IMG/VR virus record: IMGVR_UViG_3300010370_000003
Coordinates: 1-42,854 of that record
Source: a virus
Length of the DNA: 42,854 bases
Strand: one strand, 5' to 3'
Position numbers and translations under genes: made by a program
Part shown: positions 24,075 to 32,247 of the stretch, piece by piece
Position numbering within the stretch: position 1 is the first letter of the stretch
Layout of the letters: each line of letters begins with the position of its first letter
Notes under the pieces: model-generated
Told to the model about the DNA's origin: nothing
What the model saw: only the letters and a program-made list of their open reading frames with translations
Database searches by the model: none

Positions 24075-24665
24075 TGCGAGACTCCTTGTGGATTTCCGCG
24101 ACGGAGCCCCGACGCGGGAGAGTGTGATCGGCGTCATGCCGGGAAGAAATGGCGAGGGCGTCAAGCCCAGCTCGTACAGCTCAGCGAGGCCAGCGCTCTC
24201 GCCGGTGACGCGGTCAATCGGCGCAAAGTCGACGACGACGCTACAGAAGCGCTGCGCACCGAGCGCAATTCGGTCGGCCGCGTCCTTCGTCCATTCGACG
24301 TAGCCCCACAGCTCGACGCCCTGCGCACCGTCGCGAATCTCAAGCGCCTGAATCCATCCGGCCGCGTCGATAGGCACGCCAAGGTCGTGGCGGGGATGAC
24401 CCCACAGCACGGGCACTGGCTGCTCGCTCGCATCGTACAAGCGCTTGATGTCCTCAAACACCGCGCGATTGAACTCAAAGGGCCCGGCCGGGTGGCCGTT
24501 CCATGCTGACTCATAGGCCATCTCGACCCACGAGCACGCGGCATCAACGAGCAGCGGAGCCTTCATCGCGGGCTTCGCGGCAACATCGGCAAACGCGCCG
24601 AGTTGTGCACGCAGCGCGAGGATGCGACGGTCTGAGAACGCAGTCGCGGTTTGCTTCGATGCCAT
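23151..24665 (-). CDS. Capsid maturation protease fused to scaffold (Mu gpI-like)
   Basis: A 504-residue protein from ATG 24665 (GAGG five bases upstream); GTG 24671 is a possible alternative. The N-terminal third resembles Mu gpI proteases, with PVPVLWGHPRHDLGVPIDAAGW and the core WTKDAADRIALGAQRFCSVVVDF and ELGLTPSPFLPGMTPITL. The C-terminal part is helical and rich in Ala, Glu, Lys and Gln, as expected of scaffold (KMKKAFDALVALAGAMAEEKEAI, then a long coiled coil). The enzyme should cleave scaffold and capsid precursors. An internal start for free scaffold is described at 23151-24074. Confidence 0.85.
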   Translation of the reverse strand: MASKQTATAFSDRRILALRAQLGAFADVAAKPAMKAPLLVDAACSWVEMAYESAWNGHPAGPFEFNRAVFEDIKRLYDASEQPVPVLWGHPRHDLGVPIDAAGWIQALEIRDGAQGVELWGYVEWTKDAADRIALGAQRFCSVVVDFAPIDRVTGESAGLAELYELGLTPSPFLPGMTPITLSRVGAPSRKSTRSLAMDPTKVLMSIATALGLKKDATPEKMKKAFDALVALAGAMAEEKEAILEPVAEGVAEMMDEKKVKGLARIAASVRKLADEIMVEPMAEMPEVEDLAAEATEAAGTMVLGKLVEATGMDEVCVDAAATEKLDQIAALLVAGPVSGMTADANAQLSRTVTELSAHKARAVELAATVTALQAQVAELSQERAQRQALERTARIAASFSRLLGEGRVTEAQRDAFVAASEQNEKLALDIYSALPATAQPPVGAMVTGAKAARENAVSKLSASNDPLVNIFRNDAKAAGLRGKAADDHVAVMLSKHAARNSNA

Positions 24666-24667
24666 GG

Positions 24668-25618
24668 TCACCTCACGAAAGACGATGCGCCGAATCCAGG
24701 CGTCATCTCAAAGCCAGCAGGAATCGACGTGACGAACTTTGCCGCAAGGCCCTCTTCGTCAAACTCTTCCTGACTCACGGTCACGATACTGCACCTGCAC
24801 TGAAAACCAGCAGGCGGTGCCATGACGCTGAATGCCGGGTTATCCGCGCGCCAGACCACGCTCTCCATCGGCGCGTGTTCCGCTCGCACGCGATTGTCGC
24901 GCGCGGTGAACCACTGGCGATAGGGCCGCGCCTCGAGGACGTCGGGGTCGTTCATCTGCGTCCAGCGTCCAGCGCCGTACGCGCTTGCGACGTTGGTGCG
25001 GTAGACGTTCTCGAGATAGCTGGGATCCGCTGGCGCGATGCCGAGTGTGATCGCCTGCTGGTCAATCGCGCGCGAGAAGTCTCGCAGCGTGTTGCCTTCT
25101 TCGAGCGTGCGTCGCAGTTCTTCGACAGCGCGTCGCGAGATGACGTCGAGCTGCTCGTCGGTGGCCAGCGCAGCGCGACGCCGATATGCGCGCAGCACCT
25201 CTTCTAGAATCGCCGGGTCACCACCGCGCTCGCGCCAGAATGCGACGGCCTCTGCGAACGGCATCTTCAAGAATGCCGGTCTGAGGTCGACGGCGAGCTG
25301 CCGCTGCGCGCCCATCGGGTCGAGCTCGACCAGCCGCACAAACATCTGACCCGCGAGGTCGCTCTTGACGCTCGCCTCGTAGATGAGCCGCTCAATCTCC
25401 GGGTCGCCCTTGTAGTTGGCGAGCACCTCACGGATAGCGTCCTCTGCCGACGCAGGGCCCGCTGCGCTGGCCGCAGCACGCGAGATGGCCTCGCGTACCG
25501 GCGTGAAGACGACGACGCCTTCTAGCGTGGTTTCCGCGGCGACGACGTAGGGTCGGCCGATAACTGCGCGTACGCGCGTCTTTTCGGCTTCGTCGGCGAG
25601 ACAGCGGACGTCGGCCAT
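24668..25618 (-). CDS. Minor head protein, Mu gp30-like (MuF domain)
   Basis: A 316-residue head morphogenesis protein. The C-terminal MuF-type domain shows RTNVASAYGAGRWTQM, then the signature ARDNRVRAEHAPM, VVWRADNPAFSV, APPAGFQCRC and a final beta strand. These proteins sit inside the portal vertex and are needed to make DNA-packaging competent heads. The N-terminal half is helical. It begins 97 bases inside the portal gene in another frame, a long overlap. It is GTGA-coupled to the protease gene. Confidence 0.85.
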   Translation of the reverse strand: MADVRCLADEAEKTRVRAVIGRPYVVAAETTLEGVVVFTPVREAISRAAASAAGPASAEDAIREVLANYKGDPEIERLIYEASVKSDLAGQMFVRLVELDPMGAQRQLAVDLRPAFLKMPFAEAVAFWRERGGDPAILEEVLRAYRRRAALATDEQLDVISRRAVEELRRTLEEGNTLRDFSRAIDQQAITLGIAPADPSYLENVYRTNVASAYGAGRWTQMNDPDVLEARPYRQWFTARDNRVRAEHAPMESVVWRADNPAFSVMAPPAGFQCRCSIVTVSQEEFDEEGLAAKFVTSIPAGFEMTPGFGASSFVR

Positions 25619-27045
25619 GTCGAGCGCATCGTCGACAAGGCTGGCATCCCACCCGCCGAGCCCGCTGATGTCTGGAAAGGGGAAGCCGCGGACGCACCTC
25701 CGAGCGTGTCGTCGGCAGGCATCTCGACGGGCAACGCGGGCTCGTCTTCAAACGGCACGCCAGGCATCGGCGCGGCGACGGCCGCAGGCTTCGCGATGTT
25801 CTCGCCGCCGTCCTCGACGCTCCACGCAGGCAGGCCCAGCGACGCGCGCACTTCGTTGATGCGCACCGCGCCGACGTTGATGGCGTCGGGCGTGATCGGC
25901 AGCGTGTCGTCGAAGAGCGTCTCGATGATCGGCAGCGGGATGTCAGCGCGGCGCAGGTTGTAATACGCGAGCCACCGCACCACGTCGCGCGTAATCGAGT
26001 TCCACATCAGCGTCGCGTCAAGCTTGCTGCCCTCAAGCCGCACGCCGTCGCGCGTCTCCGTGCTCGAGCGCGAGCCGTTCGCGCCGCTGAGGTAGAGGTC
26101 AGGGCTGACGCCAAGCGACAGGAAGATTTCTTGATTCAGCGACTCGCGCAGTTCCTTCCAAACTGCCGTCGAGCCCGACGCCGCAGGGCTGATGACCTCG
26201 ATGTTACTCGTGCCCGACGTAACGCCGACGCTGTCGGCCGTGAGCTGCTGCAGGTCGTCGAGGATGCGCTGGCGCTGCGCCGTGTCCGACGACGCCGCCA
26301 TCTGCGCGAGCACAAGAGGATTGCCGAAACGCTCAGCGCCGATGAGCCAGAACGTCCACACGTTCCGCTTGAACATCCAGTAGAAGACGCACGCCAAGAA
26401 ATCGCCCTGATCCATCGGGCGACCGGGGTCCGTCCACGGCACGTGCACAAGAAACTTCGCGGGGAAATTGATGGTGTTATACCAGTTGTAATCGTAGTCG
26501 CGGACCTCGAGAGTCCAGTCTTCGGCGTAGCGCAGATTGCGAGTTTGCACCGGCACCGGCTGCGGCATCCACGCGCCGTTGACGCGCGACCACACAAGCT
26601 CGTGAACGCTAATGCCCATGCCGATTCCGTCGAGCACGCGCATCAAGAACGTCTCGCGCGCCTCGACAGAGTTGAGCCACTCCTTGGTGAGCTGCACCAG
26701 CTCTTCGGCTGCGCCGCGCATCTCAGGCGCAACATCGGGCGGTGCCTTGACTGCGAAGCCACGACCAGCCACCGATGAGCGGCGCGTCGCGTACGCACGA
26801 CGCACGACCGGATCACGGCGCATCTGCGTCGCCATGTCGGCCCAGTATTCGTAGTTCCCGAAGTCGAGCTCGCGCAGCGCAGTGCTGATGCGCCCAGGCG
26901 AGACGGGCTGCAGCGCACGACCGCTGATCGCCGACAGCGACTGCGGGCGCACGATGCGGCCCATTTCAGGAATACGCACAGCCGGGCCCATCGGCTCCGG
27001 TGTCGCTGCTGCTGCGACGGTGCGTGGCTTGCGAGGCTTCGTCAT
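25522..27045 (-). CDS. Portal protein, Mu gp29-like (DUF935 type)
   Basis: A 507-residue portal subunit. Start ATG 27045 with GGAG 8 bases upstream. Family features: YWADMATQMRRDPVVRRAYATRRSSVAGRGFAV near residues 65-105, DGIGMGISVHELVW, YDYNWYNTINFPAKFLVHV, DFLACVFYWMFKRNVWTFWLIGAERFGNP and the helical SITRDVVRWLAYYNLRRADIP. A dodecamer of this protein forms the DNA entry channel and docks the terminase. The C-terminal 90 residues are Pro/Ala/Ser-rich and probably disordered, and they cover the overlap with the MuF gene. Confidence 0.9.
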   Translation of the reverse strand: MTKPRKPRTVAAAATPEPMGPAVRIPEMGRIVRPQSLSAISGRALQPVSPGRISTALRELDFGNYEYWADMATQMRRDPVVRRAYATRRSSVAGRGFAVKAPPDVAPEMRGAAEELVQLTKEWLNSVEARETFLMRVLDGIGMGISVHELVWSRVNGAWMPQPVPVQTRNLRYAEDWTLEVRDYDYNWYNTINFPAKFLVHVPWTDPGRPMDQGDFLACVFYWMFKRNVWTFWLIGAERFGNPLVLAQMAASSDTAQRQRILDDLQQLTADSVGVTSGTSNIEVISPAASGSTAVWKELRESLNQEIFLSLGVSPDLYLSGANGSRSSTETRDGVRLEGSKLDATLMWNSITRDVVRWLAYYNLRRADIPLPIIETLFDDTLPITPDAINVGAVRINEVRASLGLPAWSVEDGGENIAKPAAVAAPMPGVPFEDEPALPVEMPADDTLGGASAASPFQTSAGSAGGMPALSTMRSTWPTSAVSPTKPKRRAYAQLSADPTSSPRKPR

Positions 27046-27063
27046 CGGTTCATCTCCGAGGGC

Positions 27064-28566
27064 TCAGCCCCAATAGTTCTTGCGTCCGCGTTGCGGCGGC
27101 GCGAAATCGTGCGTGAGGTCCGCGCTCATGCGTCGACCAGCACTCGCGACTGGCGAACCCGCGTGCATCTCCGCAAGCAGATCGAACGCCGCTGCGAGCG
27201 CGTCGACTTGGTCATCGTGCGCGTCGTTCTGCCCGGTGAATCGTGCGATCTCGTCGCAGAGGTCCGGCGTCCACGCAGCACCTTCGCGCACGAGCACGCG
27301 GCCTGCGTTCCACGCTGCTGCCAGCGGAGTCGCGCGCGAATACTTGTCGCCGACAGCGCTCTTGATCTCGACCTGCAAGCCGACGCCGCGTGGCGGCGGC
27401 AGCGCGAGGAAGTCGAGCGCGCCACGGTCTGCGCCGCCTGCGTAGATGCGCGACGACGTGTGCGGCCATCGCGCGCGAAATGCCGCGAGCTGCTGCGCGA
27501 AGTCGCTGGCGCGCATCTGCGCACGCAGCACGTCGAGGACGTAGTACCGCGCCTCCGCGCCTTGCCCGTGCTTGCCGAGCACGACCGCGACTGACCAGTC
27601 CGCAGACGTCCGCGCGCTGTACGCGAGGTCGAGGCCGATGCCGCGCGTCAGCTCGCCGGGCGGCTGCGTGTACGTCGTCGGCGTCGCAGAGAAGACAGCA
27701 CCGCCACGCGCTCGAGGCTGGCCCATGTAGAGCGCTGCCCACTCGTACGGACCGACCTCGCGCTCGCGCTGACGCAGGAACTCTCGCGGTCTTTGCGACG
27801 GCCACAGCGACTCGTCGTGCTCGTTGACGGCCGGGAGATTGACGACCTGCCAGCCGTCAGCCTCGAGCCTGCCGATGAGGTCGTCAGGGTGCCATCGCGT
27901 GTGGACCACGATGCACGAGCCTGTCGGCGAAATGCGCGTGAGTGCCGTGCTTCGCAGCCAGTCCTCGACCTTGTCGCGCTCGCGCCTGCTCTCGGCCTCT
28001 TCGCGATTCTTGTGCGGGTCATCGACGACGACGACTTGCGCCGCGTATCCAGTCAGCGGCCCGCCGATGCCCGTCGCGAGCAGGCCACCGCCCTCGACCA
28101 GCCGCCAGCGTCCCGCCGCGCTCGTGTCGTCGCGCAGCGCCAGCCCCGCTTCACGCGCGAGGTCGCGAATCTCTTTGCTACGGTCGTGCGCGAAGTCGGC
28201 CGAATACGACGCGTAGACTACCGGCCACGTCGGGTTACGGCTGAGCATCTGCACGATGCCGTGCTGAATCAGCGTCGTCTTGCCAAACTGCGCCGGGACG
28301 CTGACGCACGCTCGCACCGTCTCGCCACGCAGCGCGCGCTCGAAGAGCTCGGCCACCGGCGCGAGATGATGCGGCGCGCTCCATCGCGGCGACAGCGCGG
28401 GCACGTACTCCACGAGCGGCAGGCGCGCGCGGAGGTCGCGCTTCGTCGGCGACTCTGCCTGCCTCAGCTCTGCCAGCCTGAGCGCTGCCTGCGCTGCCAG
28501 TGAGCCCTTGGCCCGCTGTAGCTTGCGCGCCCGTATCTGCTCGCGGACGTAGCCGCCCTGCCCCAT
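27064..28566 (-). CDS. Terminase large subunit
   Basis: A 500-residue DNA-packaging motor. ATPase motifs: the Walker A-type PAQFGKTT (91-98), the adenine-site region VVYASYSADFAHDRS, Walker B VVVVDDPH (178-185) followed by Asn/Arg/Glu, and coupling motif VVHTRWHPDDLIGRL. The C-terminal RNase H-like nuclease has Asp313 in GIGLDLAYSA, the KxxYVLDVLRAQ-like strand and the final acidic NDAHDDQVDALAAAF. The start at ATG 28566 shares TGATG with the small subunit stop. The packaging type (cos, pac or other) cannot be assigned from the sequence alone. Confidence 0.93.
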   Translation of the reverse strand: MGQGGYVREQIRARKLQRAKGSLAAQAALRLAELRQAESPTKRDLRARLPLVEYVPALSPRWSAPHHLAPVAELFERALRGETVRACVSVPAQFGKTTLIQHGIVQMLSRNPTWPVVYASYSADFAHDRSKEIRDLAREAGLALRDDTSAAGRWRLVEGGGLLATGIGGPLTGYAAQVVVVDDPHKNREEAESRRERDKVEDWLRSTALTRISPTGSCIVVHTRWHPDDLIGRLEADGWQVVNLPAVNEHDESLWPSQRPREFLRQREREVGPYEWAALYMGQPRARGGAVFSATPTTYTQPPGELTRGIGLDLAYSARTSADWSVAVVLGKHGQGAEARYYVLDVLRAQMRASDFAQQLAAFRARWPHTSSRIYAGGADRGALDFLALPPPRGVGLQVEIKSAVGDKYSRATPLAAAWNAGRVLVREGAAWTPDLCDEIARFTGQNDAHDDQVDALAAAFDLLAEMHAGSPVASAGRRMSADLTHDFAPPQRGRKNYWG

Positions 28567-29054
28567 CAGTGCGCCTCGTCGCCCTCGTCGGCGTCGCCCT
28601 GCGCGTCACCCTCGCCGACGCCCGCCAGCGCTGCCAGGAGCGCCGCGTACCACTGCGACGGCAGCACCTCGCGCGCGACCTCGAGGACGTCCTGCGCCGC
28701 TTGGTCCTGCGCCTTCAGCACCATCGTCTGCGACGGCGCATAGGCATCGGGCATCATGCGCTCGAGCATCCACGCCCGCGCCTTCCAGTCCTGAATCTCG
28801 CCGTTGTCGGTGGGCGTAGCTTGCAGCCGAATGACGTCGAGCGTCTCAGCTTCGAACTCTGCGCGAGCGCGAGCGACGGCCGCGAGAAACTCCGAGTATA
28901 GCTGGTTGCCCCGCTCGGCTTCGCGCTTCCAGTACTCTGCGTTCCGCTTGTCGACGCCTTCGGCCTCAAGCGCCGATTGCAGACGCAGCCCTGCCCTCAC
29001 TCGTGCGCATACGCGCTTCGTGAAGGCTTCGGTGATGACGCTTGGTCGTGCCAT
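28566..29054 (-). CDS. Terminase small subunit
   Basis: A 162-residue protein. The N-terminal half is an HTH-like DNA-binding region (PSVITEAFTKRVCARVRAGLRLQSALEAEGV followed by RNAEYWKREAERG), typical of small terminases that recognise the packaging site. A helical oligomerisation segment follows (EFLAAVARARAEFEAETLDVIRL). The tail is acidic (AGVGEGDAQGDADEGDE). It is the first gene of the packaging block and has its own 103-base upstream gap. Confidence 0.85.
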   Translation of the reverse strand: MARPSVITEAFTKRVCARVRAGLRLQSALEAEGVDKRNAEYWKREAERGNQLYSEFLAAVARARAEFEAETLDVIRLQATPTDNGEIQDWKARAWMLERMMPDAYAPSQTMVLKAQDQAAQDVLEVAREVLPSQWYAALLAALAGVGEGDAQGDADEGDEAH

Positions 29055-29157
29055 CAGGTGACGTCTCGCCTCGCGATTCTAAGTGAGAGCCGCATTTCCG
29101 CGTCGTGCAAGCCCGTTGTCGCGAAACTATGCGAATAGAAACGAACACGCATCGGAG
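29055..29157 (-). promoter_or_regulatory. Gap before the terminase genes, possible late promoter
   Basis: This is one of few gaps in the minus operon, so a late promoter is expected here. The only -10-like word on the minus strand is TAGAAT (complement of 29076-29081), but no matching -35 lies at 16-18 bases. I therefore make no firm promoter call. A phage-specific activator or readthrough from upstream are both possible. Confidence 0.25.
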
Positions 29158-30189
29158 CTACTTCCGGCGCATCTCGCCGCGCATCCACTCGTGCAACTCG
29201 GACTGCACCGCGACGACGCCGACGAAGGTCTTGTATGTCGGCGCGGGCTTCTCTGGCCGCGCTGCTAGCTTCTGCGCCTGACGGTCGCTGCAGCCCAGCA
29301 CCGTCGCGATTTCCTTCCAGCCCTGCACGTCCCACGGCGTCGCTCGTGTCGCAGCCATAGCGTCCAGCCTCCCATCGCGCGGAATGAGCCCGCGCCCTGC
29401 CAGTCGTGAGTATAGCTCCGCGATGCCCTCGCGTCGGAGTGCGACGACGTGGCCCACCGGCACCTCGACGCCGAAGACTGCGCTTGCGTGCTCGGCGACG
29501 TCGCGTGGTGACGGGTCATCGAAGGGGTCGACGTCCTCGCCGACGCGTGGCTTGCCGCGGACTGCGAGCTTGTAACGCGGCTGCTTCTGCCGTGCGCCCT
29601 CGCCGCGCATCGGCTGCGGATGCTGTAGTGGGACGCGCGCGCCTGGTATGCCGAGCGTCGCCCATATGCAGACCTCGCGGGCCTGCTCAGCCGACAGGCG
29701 TGCTAGCGCGGGAAACGTGGTCAGCGTCCAGCCGCCGGCGAGACACTGCGCCCACAGACGCGATACCGGCGCGATGCGCTCGACGGCCCGCTGCGCGACG
29801 TCGCCCGATGCCGTGCCTGCCGCGCCGCGATGCTCAGGCTCAAATCGCGACGGCGACGACGACGAGCGCAGCGGCGCACCATCGACGCGCACCTCGTCCA
29901 GCGCGCGCAGGGCTGCTAGCACGCCACGAAACGGCGGGCGCGGCGACTCGCCCTTCGACTCGCGAGCGAGAATGAGCAGCGCCATGCGCGTTGCTTCGTC
30001 GGCCAGTCGCGCGCGGCGTGCCGAGTGCTCGGCGGTGATCGTCTCGATGGCGCGGTCGTCGAGGGCGCTGATGGCCGGATCGATGACGGGCGCGGTCTCG
30101 AGGCTCGCGACGAGCTCGACCTCCGCGACGTGCTCCGCGAGCACCTGTCGGACGTCGATGCTGAGCAGGCTGCGTGCAGGGCGCTTCAC
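29158..30189 (-). CDS. DNA-binding protein with a C-terminal helix-turn-helix
   Basis: A 343-residue protein starting at GTG 30189 (GTGA with the RusA stop); the longer frame upstream is inside RusA. The N-terminal part is helical (VRQVLAEHVAEVELVASLE). The middle is Pro/Arg-rich with a Cys near CLAGGWTLTTFPALARLS. The last 60 residues form a MerR/excisionase-like HTH: GWKEIATVLGCSDRQAQKLA, followed by ELHEWMRGEM. It probably regulates transcription or marks the packaging site. Its position, last before the late block, suits a late-gene activator. The function is inferred. Confidence 0.7.
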   Translation of the reverse strand: MKRPARSLLSIDVRQVLAEHVAEVELVASLETAPVIDPAISALDDRAIETITAEHSARRARLADEATRMALLILARESKGESPRPPFRGVLAALRALDEVRVDGAPLRSSSSPSRFEPEHRGAAGTASGDVAQRAVERIAPVSRLWAQCLAGGWTLTTFPALARLSAEQAREVCIWATLGIPGARVPLQHPQPMRGEGARQKQPRYKLAVRGKPRVGEDVDPFDDPSPRDVAEHASAVFGVEVPVGHVVALRREGIAELYSRLAGRGLIPRDGRLDAMAATRATPWDVQGWKEIATVLGCSDRQAQKLAARPEKPAPTYKTFVGVVAVQSELHEWMRGEMRRK

Positions 30190-30608
30190 GCGATGGCCTT
30201 TGCGGCGCGCTGGCGGCTCTTTGGCGGTGCTACCTCCTCGCGCTCGACCTCGCGCACGGCTACGACGACGCGAGGCTCTGCACGGTCGATATGCGTCGCG
30301 ACGAGCAGCGTCACGACCTGCGAGTCGTCGAGGTAGAGCACGCCGTTCAGCGCGTCGAGGATGGTCTTGGCGACGTTGTCGAGGTCGCGCCGCCTCTCGT
30401 CGGGCAGATACGCGTCGATGTCCACGCGATAGCGCGATGCCTTCGACGGCAGCCACGGGCCGCGAGGACGCGACGCCATCGCCACGAGGCGCACCGTGCG
30501 CTGGTAGCTGCGCTGCTTCGTCGACGTGAAGCGGCGCGTGCCGACGCTGGCCGCGCGCTGCCACGGCACGACGGGGCCGGGCACGACGAAGCGGACGTCG
30601 AGGGTCAT
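30186..30608 (-). CDS. rusA: RusA-type Holliday junction resolvase
   Basis: A 140-residue endonuclease that cuts branched DNA. The family core is clear: PGPVVPWQRA, DAYLPDERRRDLDNVAKTILDALNGVLYLDDSQV and a basic C-terminus. Asp75 and Asp77 in RRDLDN with Asp94/95 in YLDDSQV correspond to the metal-binding acidic residues of RusA. It is ATGA-coupled to its neighbour. It would resolve recombination intermediates before packaging, acting on products of the RecT-like protein and SSB on the other strand. Confidence 0.92.
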   Translation of the reverse strand: MTLDVRFVVPGPVVPWQRAASVGTRRFTSTKQRSYQRTVRLVAMASRPRGPWLPSKASRYRVDIDAYLPDERRRDLDNVAKTILDALNGVLYLDDSQVVTLLVATHIDRAEPRVVVAVREVEREEVAPPKSRQRAAKAIA

Positions 30609-30862
30609 CGCGCCTTGCCCTGCATCGCGGACATCGCCTCCTGACGTAGATGCTCTTCGCGTCGAGCTCGAGCGTCTGCCTCGTACTGCTCGCGCGCTTC
30701 TCGCGACTGCTGCGACGTGCGCCCGAAGTGCTTGGCGTGCGTCGGGCTCATGCGCTTCTCAGCCGTGGCCGCTGCGGGGTTCTTCGCGATCTCGCACGCA
30801 CCGCACTTGCCCGCGACGAAGCCGGGATGTCTGCGGCACTGCGCTGGGAGTTGACCGGCCAT
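30605..30862 (-). CDS. Small Cys/His protein
   Basis: An 85-residue protein from ATG 30862 (TGATG). It has CRRHPGFVAGKCGACEIAKNP, a possible zinc site formed by three Cys and one His, followed by a basic, Arg/Glu-rich helical tail (REAREQYEADARARREEHLRQE). It could bind nucleic acid. It continues the series of zinc proteins just upstream in the operon. Family unknown. Confidence 0.65.
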   Translation of the reverse strand: MAGQLPAQCRRHPGFVAGKCGACEIAKNPAAATAEKRMSPTHAKHFGRTSQQSREAREQYEADARARREEHLRQEAMSAMQGKAR

Positions 30863-31140
30863 CAGTTGCTCGTCCTGTCTGGTGCGATGTCGAGTTGCAC
30901 CACAATCTGTTCGAGACGCATCGGGCACCAGCGCGGCGGCACCGTGGGCGGCTCAGTCGCGAGGTCGTCGCTGCCGACGATGAGCCGGTCGTCTTTGACG
31001 CGACAGGTGTGCTCGATGCGCAGCGCGTCGGCCGACTCACCGATGATGTCAGTGGCCGTAAACGGGCACGTCTGGCAGCCGCCGAAGATGATCAAGCGCA
31101 TCGCGGGCGCAAGCGTAGCAGCGTGCGAGCACGGCGTCAT
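30862..31140 (-). CDS. Small Cys-containing protein (phage unknown)
   Basis: A 92-residue protein from ATG 31140, overlapping the preceding stop by ATGA. Cys residues are spaced CQTC, then HTCRVKDDR, then PRWCPMRLEQ; similar small proteins with a PxWCPxR ending occur in many phages, without a known role that I can cite. It may form a zinc ribbon. A longer upstream frame is a shadow of the neighbouring zinc gene. Confidence 0.65.
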   Translation of the reverse strand: MTPCSHAATLAPAMRLIIFGGCQTCPFTATDIIGESADALRIEHTCRVKDDRLIVGSDDLATEPPTVPPRWCPMRLEQIVVQLDIAPDRTSN

Positions 31141-31481
31141 CGATGCCTCGCAGACGGCCAGCGCTTGCGGCCCTCGTTGTGCCTGACCTTCGCGACCGCC
31201 ACCGAGCACACCGGTCCGCAGTAGCGCACGCGGTGCTGGTATGTCGCGCGGATGAACAGCTCGCCGCAGTGGCCGCACTTTGTCGGCGCTTCCTTGCGAT
31301 ACGGGCCCGGCCACTTCTTCGTGCCGTCGCGCGGCATGATAGGCACGCCTGACTTGAAGAATGCTGCGTTGCAGTCGTCCTGCGCTGCAGGCCAGTGTGC
31401 CGCGACTCCGCAGCCGTAGCAACGGCGCAACGGGTCACCATCCAGCGTCAAGCCGTCGTCGTAGAAGACGTGCTGTCTCAT
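31137..31481 (-). CDS. Zinc-finger quartet member D
   Basis: A 114-residue protein, fourth of four tandem paralogues. The pattern is DGL...RRCYGCGVAAHWPAAQDDC, then KKWPGPYRKEAPTKCGHCGELF and YCGPVC, so two Cys clusters as in its neighbours. It starts at ATG 31481 (ATGA). The N-terminus differs most from the others (RQHVFYDDGLTLDGDP). See member A for the common plan. Function unknown; a nucleic-acid or protein-binding role is inferred. Confidence 0.75.
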   Translation of the reverse strand: MRQHVFYDDGLTLDGDPLRRCYGCGVAAHWPAAQDDCNAAFFKSGVPIMPRDGTKKWPGPYRKEAPTKCGHCGELFIRATYQHRVRYCGPVCSVAVAKVRHNEGRKRWPSARHR

Positions 31482-31861
31482 GCCTTGCGTGCCTTTGCTG
31501 CCAGTCGCGCGCGACGATTCGCGAGGCGTTTGTTCTCGGCCGCGCACGCCAACGAGCAGGTCTTGCCGAGTGTGTTCATGACTGGACGTCTAAACGCGCG
31601 CGAGCAGACAACGCACGTCGGCAATGTTCCCGCCGCATACGGTCCTGTCCACTGGCCGTCGTGTAGCGGTCCCTGCGCGACGTCGCCTGCTGGCTGGTGC
31701 AGCAGCACCGACGAGCACGACGACTCCGCAGCAGGCCAGTGTTGCAGAACGCCGCAGCGACGACAGCGACGCAGTTTACCGCCGATTTCGCGCACACCCT
31801 CTAACTCCCAGTCGTGCGCGAGATACACGCCGACGTCCTCGAGCTCGTCGTCGTCAATCAT
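31478..31861 (-). CDS. Zinc-finger quartet member C
   Basis: A 127-residue protein, third of four tandem paralogues; start ATG 31861 (ATGA overlap). N-terminal segment YLAHDWELEGVREIGGKLRRCRRCGVLQHWPAAESSC closely matches member B. The second cluster is CVVCSRAFRRP with CSLAC, followed by a basic helix (ENKRLANRRARLAAKARK). The basic tail suggests contact with DNA or RNA. Members B and C are the most similar pair. Confidence 0.78.
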   Translation of the reverse strand: MIDDDELEDVGVYLAHDWELEGVREIGGKLRRCRRCGVLQHWPAAESSCSSVLLHQPAGDVAQGPLHDGQWTGPYAAGTLPTCVVCSRAFRRPVMNTLGKTCSLACAAENKRLANRRARLAAKARKA

Positions 31862-32247
31862 CGCTGTGCTCGCTTGAGAGCACGCTTGATGCGTTGCCGC
31901 TCTGCGCGGCGACGCCGGTCTTTGGTGTGTTTGCAGGACGAGCTGCACGTCGACGCGTTGCCGTATCCGATTGGTCGCCGGAAAGCACGCTCGCAAATCA
32001 CACACGTCACCGTCGGATGCCGCGCAAACGGGCCGGGCCATTGGTCGGCGAATAGCGGTGGAGTGTCGTGGTCGATTTCAGGGCGGTGCTCGAGGACGGT
32101 GGCACAAGACTCTGCGCTCAGAGGCCAGTGACGCAGCGCGCCGCATCGGACGCATCGATGGCGTTCGCCGCCGACCTCGCGCACGCCGTCGTGCGTCCAG
32201 TCGTGCGCCAGGTACGCGATGCGCTCGTCGACGTCGTCATGCGCCAT
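31858..32247 (-). CDS. Zinc-finger quartet member B
   Basis: A 129-residue protein from ATG 32247, overlapping the preceding gene by 11 bases. First cluster: CVRCGALRHWPLSAESC; second: CVICERAFRRP with CSSSC; the segment DQWPGPF lies between. The tail is strongly basic (KDRRRRAERQRIKRALKRAQR). The N-terminus YLAHDWTHDGVREVGGERHRC is shared with member C. Probably a recent duplicate of C. Confidence 0.78.
   Translation of the reverse strand: MAHDDVDERIAYLAHDWTHDGVREVGGERHRCVRCGALRHWPLSAESCATVLEHRPEIDHDTPPLFADQWPGPFARHPTVTCVICERAFRRPIGYGNASTCSSSCKHTKDRRRRAERQRIKRALKRAQR

Noticed and set aside
29076-29081. Late promoter based on TAGAAT on the minus strand
   Set aside because: No acceptable -35 element at 16-18 bases. 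Kept only as a low-confidence regulatory gap.
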